From positions 13,717,287 to 13,781,286 of the forward strand of contig CP136061.1 of assembly GCA_032622095.1 (NCBI GenBank): a DNA stretch of 64,000 nucleotides. Direction: 5' to 3'. Under the pieces are notes generated by a model, which was not told where the DNA came from, searched no databases, and saw only the letters and a program-made list of their open reading frames with translations. Each line of letters starts with the position of its first letter. The stretch's first letter is position 1. Shown here in pieces: positions 42,774-54,634 of this stretch. Made by a program: the position numbers and the translations under genes. This stretch comes from Siphonodentalium dalli. Its lineage: Eukaryota; Mollusca; Scaphopoda; Gadilida; Siphonodentaliidae.

Positions 42774-43155
42774 TATCATCTTTCCATAAAAATTCAAGTA
42801 AAAATTTAAAAATATACGAAATAGTTGCCAGGAAGGTGATCGTATGAGGTTTTATGAACTTACTGATTCTAGACCAGTGTTATCGCGAGGTTATACCATA
42901 GCCTGTCAAAATTTCATCACAATGTTGTAAGTTTTACAAAAATTATTAAATTTTCTCATTTTTCACAATTAGTTTTCAAATTTTAATCTTAGATCACGTT
43001 CAGACACCGTTATTTATAACTCCCTTCATCACTCTCTATACTGTTTCAGTTTATCCTTCTCAACCCAACTTGACATCCAGCATTCTAAGTGTAAACTACA
43101 TAATTCGTTTTTCTGCAAAATTTATATTTTAGAGGGTGGGGTTTACACTCATATC
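42774..43155. repeat. S block copy 1, 382 bp of non-Helitron sequence
   Basis: A+T-rich sequence beginning TATCATCTTTCCATAAAAAT and ending GGGGTTTACACTCATATC, present five times in the window, always between a HelA 5' end and a truncated HelB. It has a 9-bp inverted repeat AGTGTAAAC/GTTTACACT near its right end. No coding frame is recognised. It is probably host DNA trapped between insertions and amplified with the array. Confidence 0.7.
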
Positions 43156-43823
43156 ACACTGCCCGGACAAAAGTACCCGACAAACGTGCCCGTCGAAATC
43201 CATCCGGTTTTACCCGATTTGACCTTGAATTGATCATTTGAAGGTCAAGGTCAGATCGGGGTCACGATTTGACCCGTCCAAAACACTCAGTGGACAAAAG
43301 TAACCCTATGTATAAGATTTTGTCGAAATTCCATGAAAATTGGCGATTTGACCTTGAATTGACCAGATTTAAAGGTCAAGGTCACGTCGCACGGGTAAAT
43401 GAATATGCTTATGAGACTCCCCATACGAAAGTACTCCCACATACCAAGTTTCATCGAATTCCCGTGATATTCGGGCGTTTGACCTTGAAATGACCCGATT
43501 TCAAGGTCAGTGTCACGTCGCACGGGCAAATTAATAAGTTTATACCACTCCCCGGCCGAAGGAACCCCCACATACCAAGTTTCATCGAAATCTCGTGATA
43601 TTCGGGCGTTTGACCTTAACATTACCCGATTTCAAGATTAAGGTCACGTCGCACGGACAAATTAATATGCATATGCCACCCCTCGGTCGAAAGTACCCCC
43701 ACATACCATGTTTCATCGAAATCGGCAGGGCCGTTTTCGAGTTCATCGCGAACACACAGACACCCCCCCCCACACACACACACACACATACACACAGACA
43801 GATCTTCCAAAATATATAATAGA
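43156..43823 (-). mobile_element. HelB lacking its 3' end, 668 bp
   Basis: A HelB body and 5' end starting at ACACTGCCCGGAC; about 95 bp with the CTAG and hairpin are replaced by the S block. Without these ends it should not transpose alone. The right end has C8 followed by (AC)n near 43764-43790. Confidence 0.75.
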
Positions 43824-44390
43824 CTAGCCGATGAGCCCGACGTTGTCCGGGCTATTCAAAAACCAAATTTCAAGTCGATAGCTCTACCCAGCCCGACGTT
43901 GTCCGGGCTATTCAAAAACCAAATTTCAAGTCGATAGCTTTACCCGTTTCCGAGACCTGGTCTGCGCATGTGCGAAGCTGGCGTCAAAAGGGCTCGGTGA
44001 CCCGATAAAATTCGTTTACGGGGGAAGATACATTCACATACCAAATTTCAAGTCGATAGCTCCAGCCGTTTCAGAGATCTCGTCTGCGCATGCGCGAAGC
44101 TGGCGTCGCACGGGCTCGGCGACCCGATAAAATTCGTATCCGGGGCAAGATACATTCACATAAATTTCAAGTCGATAGCTCCATCCGTTTCCGAGATCTC
44201 GTCTGCGCATGCGCTGCACGGGCGCCGCATGGGCTCGCCAATACGACAACGACGACCGCCTGGTCAAACTACACACATGTACCAAGTTTCGTCCCGATCG
44301 GTCGAGAATCGTAGATTTGTATAAATGACATACATACAGACAGACATACAGACAGACATACAGACAGAGGTCTTCAAAATATATAATAGA
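43824..44390 (-). mobile_element. HelA Helitron with three monomers, 567 bp
   Basis: Duplicated hairpins at 43834-43853 and 43890-43909. The first monomer has TGCGCATGTGCG, so its palindrome is broken; the others are near 44084 and 44204. The microsatellite is ACATACAGACAG. Confidence 0.78.
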
Positions 44391-44795
44391 CTAGCCGATG
44401 AGCCCGACGTTGTCCGGGCTGTCCAAAAACCAAATTTCAAGTCGATAGCTCTACCCGTTTCCGAGATCTGGTCTGCGCATGTGCGAAGCTGGCGTCGCAC
44501 GGGCTCGGCGACCCGATATAATTCGTATCCGGGGCAAGATAAATTCACATAGCAAATTTCAAGTCGATAGCTCCACCCGTTTCCGAGATCTCGTCTGCGC
44601 ATGCGCTGCACGGGCGCCGCACGGCTCGACAATACGACAACGACGACCACCTGGTCAAACTACACACATGTACCAAGTTTCGTCCCGATCGGTCGAGAAT
44701 CGTAGATTTGTATAAATGACATACATACATACATACAGACAGACATACATACAGACAGAGGTCTTTCAAAAATATATATGAGAGATAAATATTTA
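44391..44795 (-). mobile_element. HelA Helitron with two monomers, 405 bp
   Basis: Single hairpin; monomers near 44472 and 44594. The 5' side is TTTCAAAAATATATATGAGA followed by GATAAATATTTA before the next CTAG, a longer joint than usual. Confidence 0.76.
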
Positions 44796-45417
44796 CTAGA
44801 AGGTGACCCGACTTCGTCCGGGCTTTGACCTTGAATTGTCCATTTTGAAGGTCAAGGTCAAGTGGGGTCACGATTTGACCAGTCCAAAAACACTGCCCGG
44901 ACAAAAGTACCCGACAAACGTGCCCGTCGAAATCCAACCGGTTTTACCCGATTTGACCTTGAATTGATCATTTTGAAGGTCAATGTCTGGTCGGGGTCAC
45001 GATTGGACCCGTCCAAAACAATCAGTGGACAAAACTAACCCCACGTATCAAATTTCGTCGAAATCCCATCAAAATTGGCGATTTGACCTTGAAGTTACCC
45101 GATTTCAAGGTCAATGTCACGTCGCACGGGCAAATGAATATGCTTATGAGACTCGCCATAAGAAAGTACCCCCACATACCAAGTTTCATCGAAATCCCGT
45201 GATATTCGGGCGTTTGACCTTGAAATGACCCGATTTCAAGGTCAAGGTCACGTCGCACGGACAAATTAATATGCCTATGTTCGTCACCGGCCGAAAATAC
45301 CCCCACATACCAAGTTTCATTGAAATCGGGTGGGCCGTTTTTGAGTTCATCGCGAACACACAGACAGACACACAGACAGACACACAGACACACAGATCTT
45401 CCAAAATATATAATAGA
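44796..45417 (-). mobile_element. HelB Helitron, 622 bp
   Basis: A full HelB with hairpin CCCGAC/GTCCGGG. The 15-bp TCAAGGTCAAGGTCA is at 45236-45250. The right end is an ACAGACAG/ACACACAG tract and GATCTTCCAAAATATATAATAGA. Confidence 0.78.
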
Positions 45418-46162
45418 CTAGCCGATGAGCCCGACGTTGTCCGGGCTATTCAAAAACCAAATTTCAAGTCGATAGCTCTACCCAGCCCGACGATTTCAAG
45501 TCGATAGCTCTACCCGTTTCCGTGATCTGGTCTGCGCATGCGCGAAGCTGGTGTCGCACGGGCTCGGCGACCCGATGAGCCCGACGTTGTCCGGGTTATT
45601 CAAAAACCAAATTTCAAGTCGATAGCTCTACCCGTTTCCGAGATCTGGTCTGCGCATGCGCGAAGCTGGCGTCGCACGGGTTCGGCGACCCGATAAAATT
45701 CGTATCCGGGGCAAGATAAATTCACAAACCAAATTTCAAGTCGATAGCTCTACCCGTTTCCGAGATCTCGTCTGCGCATGCGCGAAGCGGGCGCCGCACG
45801 GGCTCGCCAATACGACAATGTCCACCGCCTGGTCAAACTACACACACGCACCAAGTTTCATCCCGATCGGTCTAGAATCGTAGATTTGTATTAATGACAA
45901 ACATACAGACAAACAGACAGACAAACATACAAAAACCAAATTTCAAGTCGATAGCTCCACCCGTTTCCGAGATCTGGTCTGCGCATGCGCGAAGCTGGCA
46001 TCGCACGGGCTCGCCAATACGACAATGTCCACCGCCTGGTCAAACTACACACACGTACCAAGTTTCGTCCCGATCGGTCGAGAATCGTAAATTTGTATAA
46101 ATGACAAACAAACATACATACAGACAGACAGACAAACAGAGGTCTTCAAAATATATAATAGA
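45418..46162 (-). mobile_element. HelA Helitron with internal fusion joints, 745 bp
   Basis: Four monomers. At about 45570-45590 a monomer end (GGCGACCCGATG) runs directly into a hairpin start (AGCCCGACGTTGTCCGGG) without CTAG. At about 45925 a microsatellite runs into AAAAACCAAATTTC. Both are scars of deletions across former unit boundaries. Confidence 0.7.
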
Positions 46163-46602
46163 CTAGCCGATGAGCCGTTGTCCGGGCTATCCAAAATCCA
46201 AATTTCAAGTCGATAGCTCTACCCATCCCGACGTTGTCAGGGCTATTCAAAAACCAAATTTCAAGTCGATAGCTCAAGCTCAAGGTCAGTGTCACGTCGC
46301 ACGGGCAAATTAATAAGTTTATACCACTCCCCGGCCGAAGGAACCCCCACATACCAAGTTTCATCGAAATGTCGTGATATTCGGGCGTTTGACCTTAACA
46401 TTACCCGATTTCAAGATTAAGGTCACGTCGCACGGACAAATTAATATGCATATGCCACCCCTCGGTCGAAAGTACCCCCACATACCATGTTTCATCGAAA
46501 TCGGCAGGGCCGTTTTCGAGTTCATCGCGAACACACAGACACCCCCCCACACACACACACACACACATACACACAGACAGATCTTCCAAAATATATAATA
46601 GA
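46163..46602 (-). mobile_element. HelA/HelB chimera, 440 bp
   Basis: A HelA 3' end with two decayed hairpins switches at about 46276 to the middle of a truncated HelB (AAGGTCAGTGTCACGTCGC) and ends as HelB with C7 and (AC)n. Confidence 0.7.
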
Positions 46603-47170
46603 CTAGCCGATGAGCCCGACGTTGTCCGGGCTATTCAAAAACCAAATTTCAAGTCGATAGCTCTACCCAGCCCGACGTTGTCCGGGCTATTCAAAAACCA
46701 AATTTCAAGTCGATAGCTTTACCCGTTTCCGAGACCTGGTCTGCGCATGTGCGAAGCTGGCGTCAAAAGGGCTCGGTGACCCGATAAAATTCGTATACGG
46801 GGGAAGATACATTCACATACCAAATTTCAAGTCGATAGCTTCAGCCGTTTCAGAGATCTCGTCTGCGCATGCGCGAAGCTGGCGTCGCACGGGCTCGGCG
46901 ACCCGATAAAATTCGTATCCGGGGCAAGATACATTCACATAGCAAATTTCAAGTCGATAGCTCCACCCGTTTCCGAGATCTCGTCTGCGCATGCGCGAAG
47001 CGGGCGCCGCACGGGCTCGCCAATACGACAATGTCCACCGCCTGGTCAAACTACACACACGCACCAAGTTTCATCCCGATCGGTCTAGAATCGTAGATTT
47101 GTATTAATGACAAACATACAGACAAACAGACAGACAAACATACAGACAGAGGTCTTCAAAATATATATGT

Positions 47171-47226
<56 letters not shown>
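46603..47226 (-). mobile_element. HelA Helitron with three monomers and a (TA)n edge, 624 bp
   Basis: Duplicated hairpins; monomers near 46739 (broken palindrome), 46861 and 46983. The 5' end AAAATATATATG is followed by a TA tract at 47173-47226 up to the next CTAG. Confidence 0.76.
47173..47226. repeat. (TA)n tract at a Helitron joint, 54 bp
   Basis: Pure TA dinucleotides between the 5' end of one HelA and the CTAG of the next. Comparable tracts of different length sit at other joints (53525-53561, 54332-54368, 59264-59305). Confidence 0.9.
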
Positions 47227-47227
<1 letters not shown>

Positions 47228-47491
47228 TAGCCGATGAGCCCGACGTTGTGCGGGCTATTCAAAACCAAATTTCAAGTCGATAGCTCCACCCGTTTCCGAG
47301 ATCTGGTCTGCGCATGCGCGAAGCTGGCGTCGCACGGGCTCGCCAATACGACAATGTCCACCGCCTGGTCAAACTACACACACGTACCAAGTTTCGTCCC
47401 GATCGGTCGAGAATCGTAAATTTGTATAAATGACAAACAAACATACATACAGACAGACAGACAAACAGAGGTCTTCAAAATATATAATAGA
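47227..47491 (-). mobile_element. HelA Helitron with one monomer, 265 bp
   Basis: A minimal unit: hairpin variant GTTGTGCGGGCT, one monomer (palindrome near 47305), module, ACATACAGACAG tract, AAAATATATAATAGA. Copies at 53562, 54369 and 59306 have nearly the same length. Confidence 0.78.
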
Positions 47492-48053
47492 CTAGCCGAT
47501 GAGCCTGACGTTGTCCGGGCTATCCAAAATCCAAATTTCAAGTCGATAGCTCTACCCATCCCGACGTTGTCAGGGCTATTCAAAAACCAAATTTCAAGTC
47601 GATAGCTCTACCCGTTTCCGAGATCTGGTCTGCGCATGCGCGAAGCTGGCGTCGCACGGTTTCGGCGACCCGATAGAATTCGTATCCGGGGGAAGATACA
47701 TTCACATAGCAAATTTCAAGTCGATAGCTCTGCCCGTTTCCGAGATCTCGTCTGCGAATGCGCGAAGCTGGCGTCGCACGGGCTCGGCGACCCGATAAAA
47801 TTCGTATCCGGGGCAAGATACATTCACATAGCAAATTTCAAGTCGATAGCTCCACCCGTTTCCGAGATCTCGTCTGCGCATGCGCGAAGCGGGCGCCGCA
47901 CGGGCTCGCCAATACGACAACGACGACCACCTGGTCAAACTACACACACGTACCAAGTTTCGTGCCGATCGGTCGAGAATCGTAGATTTGTATTAATGAC
48001 AAACATACATACATACAGACAGACAAACAGAGGTCTTCAAAATATATATGAGA
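47492..48053 (-). mobile_element. HelA Helitron with three monomers, 562 bp
   Basis: Two hairpin-like segments (GCCTGACGTTGTCCGGGCT and a decayed CCCGACGTTGTCAGGGCT). Monomers near 47630, 47752 (TCTGCGAATGCGC) and 47874. The 5' end, preceded by A, borders S block copy 2. Confidence 0.76.
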
Positions 48054-48435
48054 TATAATCTTTCCATAAAAATTCAAGTAAAAATTGAAAAATATACGAA
48101 ATAGTTGCCAGGAAGGTGATCGTATGAGGTTTTATGAACTTACTGATTCTAGACCAGTGTTATCGCGAGGTTATACCATAGCCTGTCAAAATTTCATCAC
48201 AATGTTGTAAGTTTTACAAAAAATATTAAATTTTCTCATTTTTCACAATTAGTTTTCAAATTTTAATCTTAGATCACGTTCAGACACCGTTATTTATAAC
48301 TCCCTTCATCACTCTCTATACTGTTTCATTTTATCCTTCTCAACCCAACTTGACATCCAGCATTCTAAGTGTAAACTACATAATTCGTTTTTCTGCAAAA
48401 TTTATATTTTAGAGGGTGGGGTTTACACTCATATC
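48054..48435. repeat. S block copy 2, 382 bp
   Basis: Nearly identical to copy 1; it begins TATAATCTTTCC where copy 1 has TATCATCTTTCC. Confidence 0.7.
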
Positions 48436-49105
48436 ACACTGCCCGGACACAAGTACCCGACAAACGTGCCCGTCGAAATCCATCCGGTTTTACCCGATTT
48501 GACCTTGAATTGATCATTTTGAAGGTCAAGGTCAGATCGGGGTCACGATTTGACCCGTCCAAAACACTCAGTGGACAAAAGTAACCCTATGTATAAGATT
48601 TTGTCGAAATCCCATCAAAATTGGCGATTTGACCTTGAATTGACCAGATTTAAAGGTCAACGTCACGTCGCACGGGCAAATGAATCTGCTTATGAGACTC
48701 CCCATACGAAAGTACTCCCACATACCAAGTTTCATCGAAATCCCGTGATATTCGGGCGTTTGACCTTGAAATGACACGATTTCAAGGTCAGTGTCACGTC
48801 GCACGGGCAAATTAATAAGTTTATACCACTCCCCGGCCGAAGGTACCCCCACATACCAAGTTTCATCGAAATCTCGTGATATTCAGGCGTTTGACCTTAA
48901 CATTACCCGATTTCAAGATTAAGGTCACGTCGCACGGACAAATTAATATGCATATGCCACCCCTCGGTCGAAAGTACCCCCACATACCAAGTTTCATCGA
49001 AATCGGCAGGGCCGTTTTCGAGTTCATCGCGAACACACAGACACACACCCCCCCGACACACACACACACATACACACAGACAGATCTTCCAAAATATATA
49101 ATAGA
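48436..49105 (-). mobile_element. HelB lacking its 3' end, 670 bp
   Basis: Starts at the same breakpoint as 43156. It differs by scattered substitutions (GGACACAAG, AAAGGTCAACGTCACG) and has a C6 tract in the right microsatellite. Confidence 0.75.
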
Positions 49106-49675
49106 CTAGTCGATGAGCCCGACGTTGTCCGGGCTATTCAAAAACCAAATTTCAAGTCGATAGCTCTACCCAGCCCGACGTTGTCCGGGCTATTCAAAAA
49201 CCAAATTTCAAGTCGATAGCTTTACCCGTTTCCGAGACCTGGTCTGCGCATGTGCGAAGCTGGCGTCGAAAGGGCTCGGTGACCCGATAAAATTCGTATA
49301 CGGGGGAAGATACATTCACATACCAAATTTCAAGTCGATAGCTCCAGCCGTTTCCGAGATCTCGTCTGCGCATGCGCGAAGCTGGCGTCGCATGGGCTCG
49401 GCGACCCGATAAAATTCGTATCCGGGGCAAGATACATTCACATAGCAAATTTCAAGTCGATAGCTCCATCCGTTTCCGAGATCTCGTCTGCGCATGCGCT
49501 GCACGGGCGCCGCATGGGCTCGCCAATACGACAACGACGACCGCCTGGTCAAACTACACACACGTACCAAGTTTCGTCCCGATCGGTCGAGAATCGTAGA
49601 TTTGTATAAATGACATACATACAGACAGACATACAGACAGACATACAGACAGAGGTCTTCAAAATATATAATAGA
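49106..49675 (-). mobile_element. HelA Helitron with three monomers, 570 bp
   Basis: The 3' end is CTAGTCGATG (C changed to T after CTAG), duplicated hairpins, monomers near 49244, 49366 and 49488. The unit at 51264 is an almost exact copy. Confidence 0.78.
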
Positions 49676-50210
49676 CTAGCCGATGAGCCCGACGTTGTCC
49701 GGGCTATCCAAAAACCAAATTTCAAGTCGATAGCTCTACCCAGCCCGACGATTTCAAGTCGATAGCTCTACCCGTTTCCGAGATACTGGTCTGCGCATGC
49801 GCGAAGCTGGTGTCGCACAGGCTCGGCGACCCGATGAGCCCGACGTTGTCCGGGTTATTCAAAAACCAAATTTCAAGTCGATAGCTCTGCCCGTTTCCGA
49901 GATCTCGTCTGCGAATGCGCGAAGCTGGCGTCGCACGGGCTCGGCGACCCGATAAAATTCGTATCCGGGGCAAGATACATTCACATAGCAAATTTCAAGT
50001 CGATAGCTCCACCCGTTTCCGAGATCTCGTCTGCGCATGCGCGAAGCGGGCGCCGCACGGGCTCGCCAATACGACAACGACGACCACCTGGTCAAACTAC
50101 ACACACGTACCAAGTTTCGTGCCGATCGGTCGAGAATCGTAGATTTGTATTAATGACAAACATACATACATACAGACAGACAAACAGAGGTCTTCAAAAT
50201 ATATATGAGA
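49676..50210 (-). mobile_element. HelA Helitron with an internal fusion joint, 535 bp
   Basis: Contains the same GGCGACCCGATG-to-AGCCCGACG joint as 45418-46162 (here near 49830) and TCTGCGAATGCGC in the middle monomer as in 47492-48053. It therefore combines parts of both. Confidence 0.72.
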
Positions 50211-50592
50211 TATAATCTTTCCATAAAAATTCAAGTAAAAATTGAAAAATATACGAAATAGTTGCCAGGAAGGTGATCGTATGAGGTTTTATGAACTTAC
50301 TGATTCTAGACCAGTGTTATCGCGAGGTTATACCATAGCCTGTCAAAATTTCATCACAATGTTGTAAGTTTTACAAAAATTATTAAATTTTCTCATTTTT
50401 CACAATTAGTTTTCAAATTTTAATCTTAGATCACGTTCAGACACCGTTATTTATAACTCCCTTCATCACTCTCTATACTGTTTCATTTTATCCTTCTCAA
50501 CCCAACTTGACATCCAGCATTCTAAGTGTAAACTACATAATTCGTTTTTCTGCAAAATTTATATTTTAGAGGGTGGGGTTTACACTCATATC
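50211..50592. repeat. S block copy 3, 382 bp
   Basis: Exactly 2157 bp after copy 2 and almost identical to it, showing the inner tandem duplication. Confidence 0.7.
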
Positions 50593-51263
50593 ACACTGCC
50601 CGGACACAAGTACCCGACAAACGTGCCCGTCGAAATCCATCCGGTTTTACCCGATTTGACCTTGAATTAATCATTTTGAAGGTCAAGGTCAGATCGGGGT
50701 CACGATTTGACCCGTCCAAAACACTCAGTGGACAAAAGTAACCCTATGTATAAGATTTTGTCGAAATCCCATCAAAATTGGCGATTTGACCTTGAATTGA
50801 CCAGATTTAAAGGTCAACATCACGTCGCACGGGCAAATGAATATGCTTATGAGACTCCCCATACGAAAGTACTCCCACATACCAAGTTTCATCGAAATCC
50901 CGTGATATTCGGGCGTTTGACCTTGAAATGACACGATTTCAAGGTCAGTGTCACGTCGCACGGGCAAATTAATAAGTTTATACCACTCCCCGGCCGAAGG
51001 TACCCCCACATACCAAGTTTCATCGAAATCTCGTGATATTCAGGCGTTTGACCTTAACATTACCCGATTTCAAGATTAAGGTCACGTCGCACGGACAAAT
51101 TAATATGCATATGTCACCCCTCGGTCGAAAGTACCCCCACATACCATGTTTCATCGAAATCGGCAGGGCCGTTTTCGAGTTCATCGCGAACACACAGACA
51201 CACCCCCCCCCCCCGACACACACACACATACACACAGACAGATCTTCCAAAATATATAATAGA
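50593..51263 (-). mobile_element. HelB lacking its 3' end, 671 bp
   Basis: Second member of the 2157-bp duplication. The right microsatellite has a run of about 12 C residues (51203-51214), longer than in the other copies. Confidence 0.75.
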
Positions 51264-51833
51264 CTAGTCGATGAGCCCGACGTTGTCCGGGCTATTCAAA
51301 AACCAAATTTCAAGTCGATAGCTCTACCCAGCCCGACGTTGTCCGGGCTATTCAAAAACCAAATTTCAAGTCGATAGCTTTACCCGTTTCCGAGACCTGG
51401 TCTGCGCATGTGCGAAGCTGGCGTCGAAAGGGCTCGGTGACCCGATAAAATTCGTATACGGGGGAAGATACATTCACATACCAAATTTCAAGTCGATAGC
51501 TCCAGCCGTTTCCGAGATCTCGTCTGCGCATGCGCGAAGCTGGCGTCGCATGGGCTCGGCGACCCGATAAAATTCGTATCCGGGGCAAGATACATTCACA
51601 TAGCAAATTTCAAGTCGATAGCTCCATCCGTTTCCGAGATCTCGTCTGCGCATGCGCTGCACGGGCGCCGCATGGGCTCGCCAATACGACAACGACGACC
51701 GCCTGGTCAAACTACACACACGTACCAAGTTTCGTCCCGATCGGTCGAGAATCGTAGATTTGTATAAATGACATACATACAGACAGACATACAGACAGAC
51801 ATACAGACAGAGGTCTTCAAAATATATAATAGA
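51264..51833 (-). mobile_element. HelA Helitron with three monomers, 570 bp
   Basis: A near-perfect copy of 49106-49675, including CTAGTCGATG and the broken first palindrome. Confidence 0.78.
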
Positions 51834-52370
51834 CTAGCCGATGAGCCCGACGTTGTCCGGGCTATCCAAAAACCAAATTTCAAGTCGATAGCTCTACCCG
51901 TTTCCGAGATCTGGTCTGCGCATGTGCGAAGCTGGCGTCGCACGGGCTCGGCGAACCGATAAAATTCGTATTCGGGGGAAGATACATTCACATAGCAAAT
52001 TTCAAGTCGATAGCTCCACCCGTTTCCGAGATCTCGTCTGCGCATGCACGAAGCTAGCGTCGCACGGGCTCGGCGACCCGATATAATTCGTATCCGGGGC
52101 AAGATAAATTCACATAGTAAATTTCAAGTCGATAGCTCCACCCGTTTCCGAGATCTCGTCTGCGCATGCGCGAATCGGGCGCCGCACGGCTCGACAATAC
52201 GACACCGACGACCACCTGGTCAAACTACACACATGTACCAAGTTTCGTCCCGATCGGTCGAGAATCGTAGATTTGTATAAATGACATACATACATACATA
52301 CAGACAGACATACATACAGACAGAGGTCTTTCAAAAATATATATGAGAGATAAATATTTACTAGAAGGTG
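51834..52370 (-). mobile_element. HelA Helitron with three monomers, 537 bp
   Basis: Single hairpin; monomers near 51916 (TGTGCG), 52038 (ATGCACG) and 52160. The 5' joint GATAAATATTTA is shared with 44391-44795. Confidence 0.76.
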
Positions 52371-52980
52371 ACCCGACTTCGTCCGGGCTTTGACCTTGAA
52401 TTGTCCATTTTGAAGGTCAAGGTCAAGTGGGGTCACGATTTGACCAGTCCAAAAACACTGCCCGGACAAAAGTACCCGACAAACGTGCCCGTCGAAATCC
52501 AACCGGTTTTACCCGATTTGACCTTGAATTGATCATTTTGAAGGTCAATGTCTGGTCGGGGTCACGATTGGACCCGTCCAAAACAATCAGTGGACAAAAC
52601 TAACCCCACGTATCAAATTTCGTCGAAATCCCATCAAAATTGGCGATTTGACCTTGAAGTTACCCGATTTCAAGGTCAATGTCACGTCGCACGGGCAAAT
52701 GAATGCTTATGAGACTCGCCATAAGAAAGTACCCCCACATACTAAGTTTCATCGAAATCCCGTGATATTCGGGCGTTTGACCTTGAAATGACCCGATTTC
52801 AAGGTCAAGGTCACGTCGAACGGACAAATTAATATGCCTATGTTCGTCACCGGCCGAAAATACCCCCACATACCAAGTTTCATTGAAATCGGGTGGGCCG
52901 TTTTTGAGTTCATCGCGAACACACAGACAGACACACAGACAGACACACAGACACACAGATCTTCCAAAATATATAATAGA
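52371..52980 (-). mobile_element. HelB Helitron, 610 bp
   Basis: A close copy of 44796-45417 with small deletions. TCAAGGTCAAGGTCA lies at 52799-52813. Confidence 0.78.
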
Positions 52981-53519
52981 CTAGCCGATGAGCCCGACGT
53001 TGTCCGGGCTATTCAAAAACCAAATTTCAAGTCGATAGCTCTACCCAGCCCGACGATTTCAAGTCGATAGCTCTACCCGTTTCCGAGATCTGGTCTGCGC
53101 ATGCGCGAAGCTGGCGTCGCACGGGCTCGGCGACCCGATGAGCCCGACGTTGTCCGGGTTATTCAAAAACCAAATTTCAAGTCGATAACTCCCCCCGTTT
53201 CCGAGATCTCGTCGGCGCATGCGCGAAGCTGGCGTCGCACGGGCTCGGCGACCCGATACAATTCGTATCCGGGGCAAGATACATTCACATAGCAAAATTT
53301 CAAGTCGATAGCTCCACCCGTTTCCGAGATCTCGTCTGCGCATGCGCGAAGCGGGCGCCGCACGGGCTCGCCAATACGACAACGTCCACCGCCTGGTCAA
53401 ACTACACACACGCACCAAGTTTCATCCCGATCGGTCGAGATTCGTAGATTTGTATTAATGACAAACATACAGACAAACAGACAGACAAACATACAGACAG
53501 AGGTCTTCAAAATATATAT

Positions 53520-53561
<42 letters not shown>
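52981..53561 (-). mobile_element. HelA Helitron with internal fusion joint and (TA)n edge, 581 bp
   Basis: The monomer-to-hairpin joint lies near 53135 and a variant monomer has GTCGGCGCATGCGC near 53213. It ends in a TA tract at 53525-53561. Confidence 0.72.
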
Positions 53562-53562
<1 letters not shown>

Positions 53563-53819
53563 TAGCCGATGAGCCCGACGTTGTGCGGGCTATTCAAAAA
53601 CCAAATTTCAAGTCGATAGCTCCACCCGTTTCCGAGATCTGGTCTGCGCATGCGCGAAGCTGGCGTCGCACGGGCTCGCCAATACGACAATGTCCACCGC
53701 CTGGTCAAACTACACACACGTACCAAGTTTCGTCCCGATCGGTCGAGAATCGTAAATTTGTATAAATGACAAACAAACATACATACTGACAAACAGAGGT
53801 CTTCAAAATATATAATAGA
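53562..53819 (-). mobile_element. HelA Helitron with one monomer, 258 bp
   Basis: The shortest unit seen, with hairpin variant GTGCGGGCT as in 47227 and a shortened microsatellite (ACATACTGACAAACAG). Confidence 0.78.
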
Positions 53820-54326
53820 CTAGCCGATGAGCCTGACGTTGTCCGGGCTATTCAAAAACCAAATTTCAAGTCGATAGCTCTACCCGTTTCCGAGATCTGG
53901 TCTGCGCATGCGCGAAGCTGGCGTCGCACGGGCTCGGCGACCCGATAAAATTCGTATCCGGGGGAAGATACATTCACATAGCAAATTTCAAGTCGATAGC
54001 TCCGCCCGTTTCCGAGATCTCGTCTGCGAATGCGCGAAGCTGGCGTCGCACGGGCTCGGCGACCCGATAAATTTCGTATCCGGGGCAAGATACATTCACA
54101 TAGCAAATTTCAAGTCGATAGCTCCACCCGTTTCCGAGATCTCGTCTGCGCATGCGCGAATCGGGCGCCGCACGGGCTCGCCAATACGACAATGTCCACC
54201 GCCTGGTCAAACTACACACACGCACCAAGTTTCATCCCGATCGGTCGAGAATCGTAGATTTGTATTAATGACAAACATACAGACAAACAGACAAACAAAC
54301 ATACAGACAGAGGTCTTCAAAATATA

Positions 54327-54368
<42 letters not shown>
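53820..54368 (-). mobile_element. HelA Helitron with three monomers and (TA)n edge, 549 bp
   Basis: Monomers near 53902, 54024 (TCTGCGAATGCGC) and 54146. The 5' joint is AAAATATATATTAA then (TA)n at 54332-54368. Confidence 0.76.
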
Positions 54369-54369
<1 letters not shown>

Positions 54370-54634
54370 TAGCCGATGAGCCCGACGTTGTGCGGGCTAT
54401 TCAAAAACCAAATTTCAAGTCGATAGCTCCACCCGTTTCCGAGATCTGGTCTGCGCATGCGCGAAGCTGGCGTGGCACGGGCTCGCCAATACGACAATGT
54501 CCACCGCCTGGTCAAACTACACACACGTACCAAGTTTCGTCCCGATCGGTCGAGAATCGTAAATTTGTATAAATGACAAACAAACATACATACAGACAGA
54601 CAGACAAACAGAGGTCTTCAAAATATATAATAGA
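54369..54634 (-). mobile_element. HelA Helitron with one monomer, 266 bp
   Basis: A near copy of 47227-47491 and 59306-59571; here the monomer reads GGCGTGGCAC. Confidence 0.78.
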
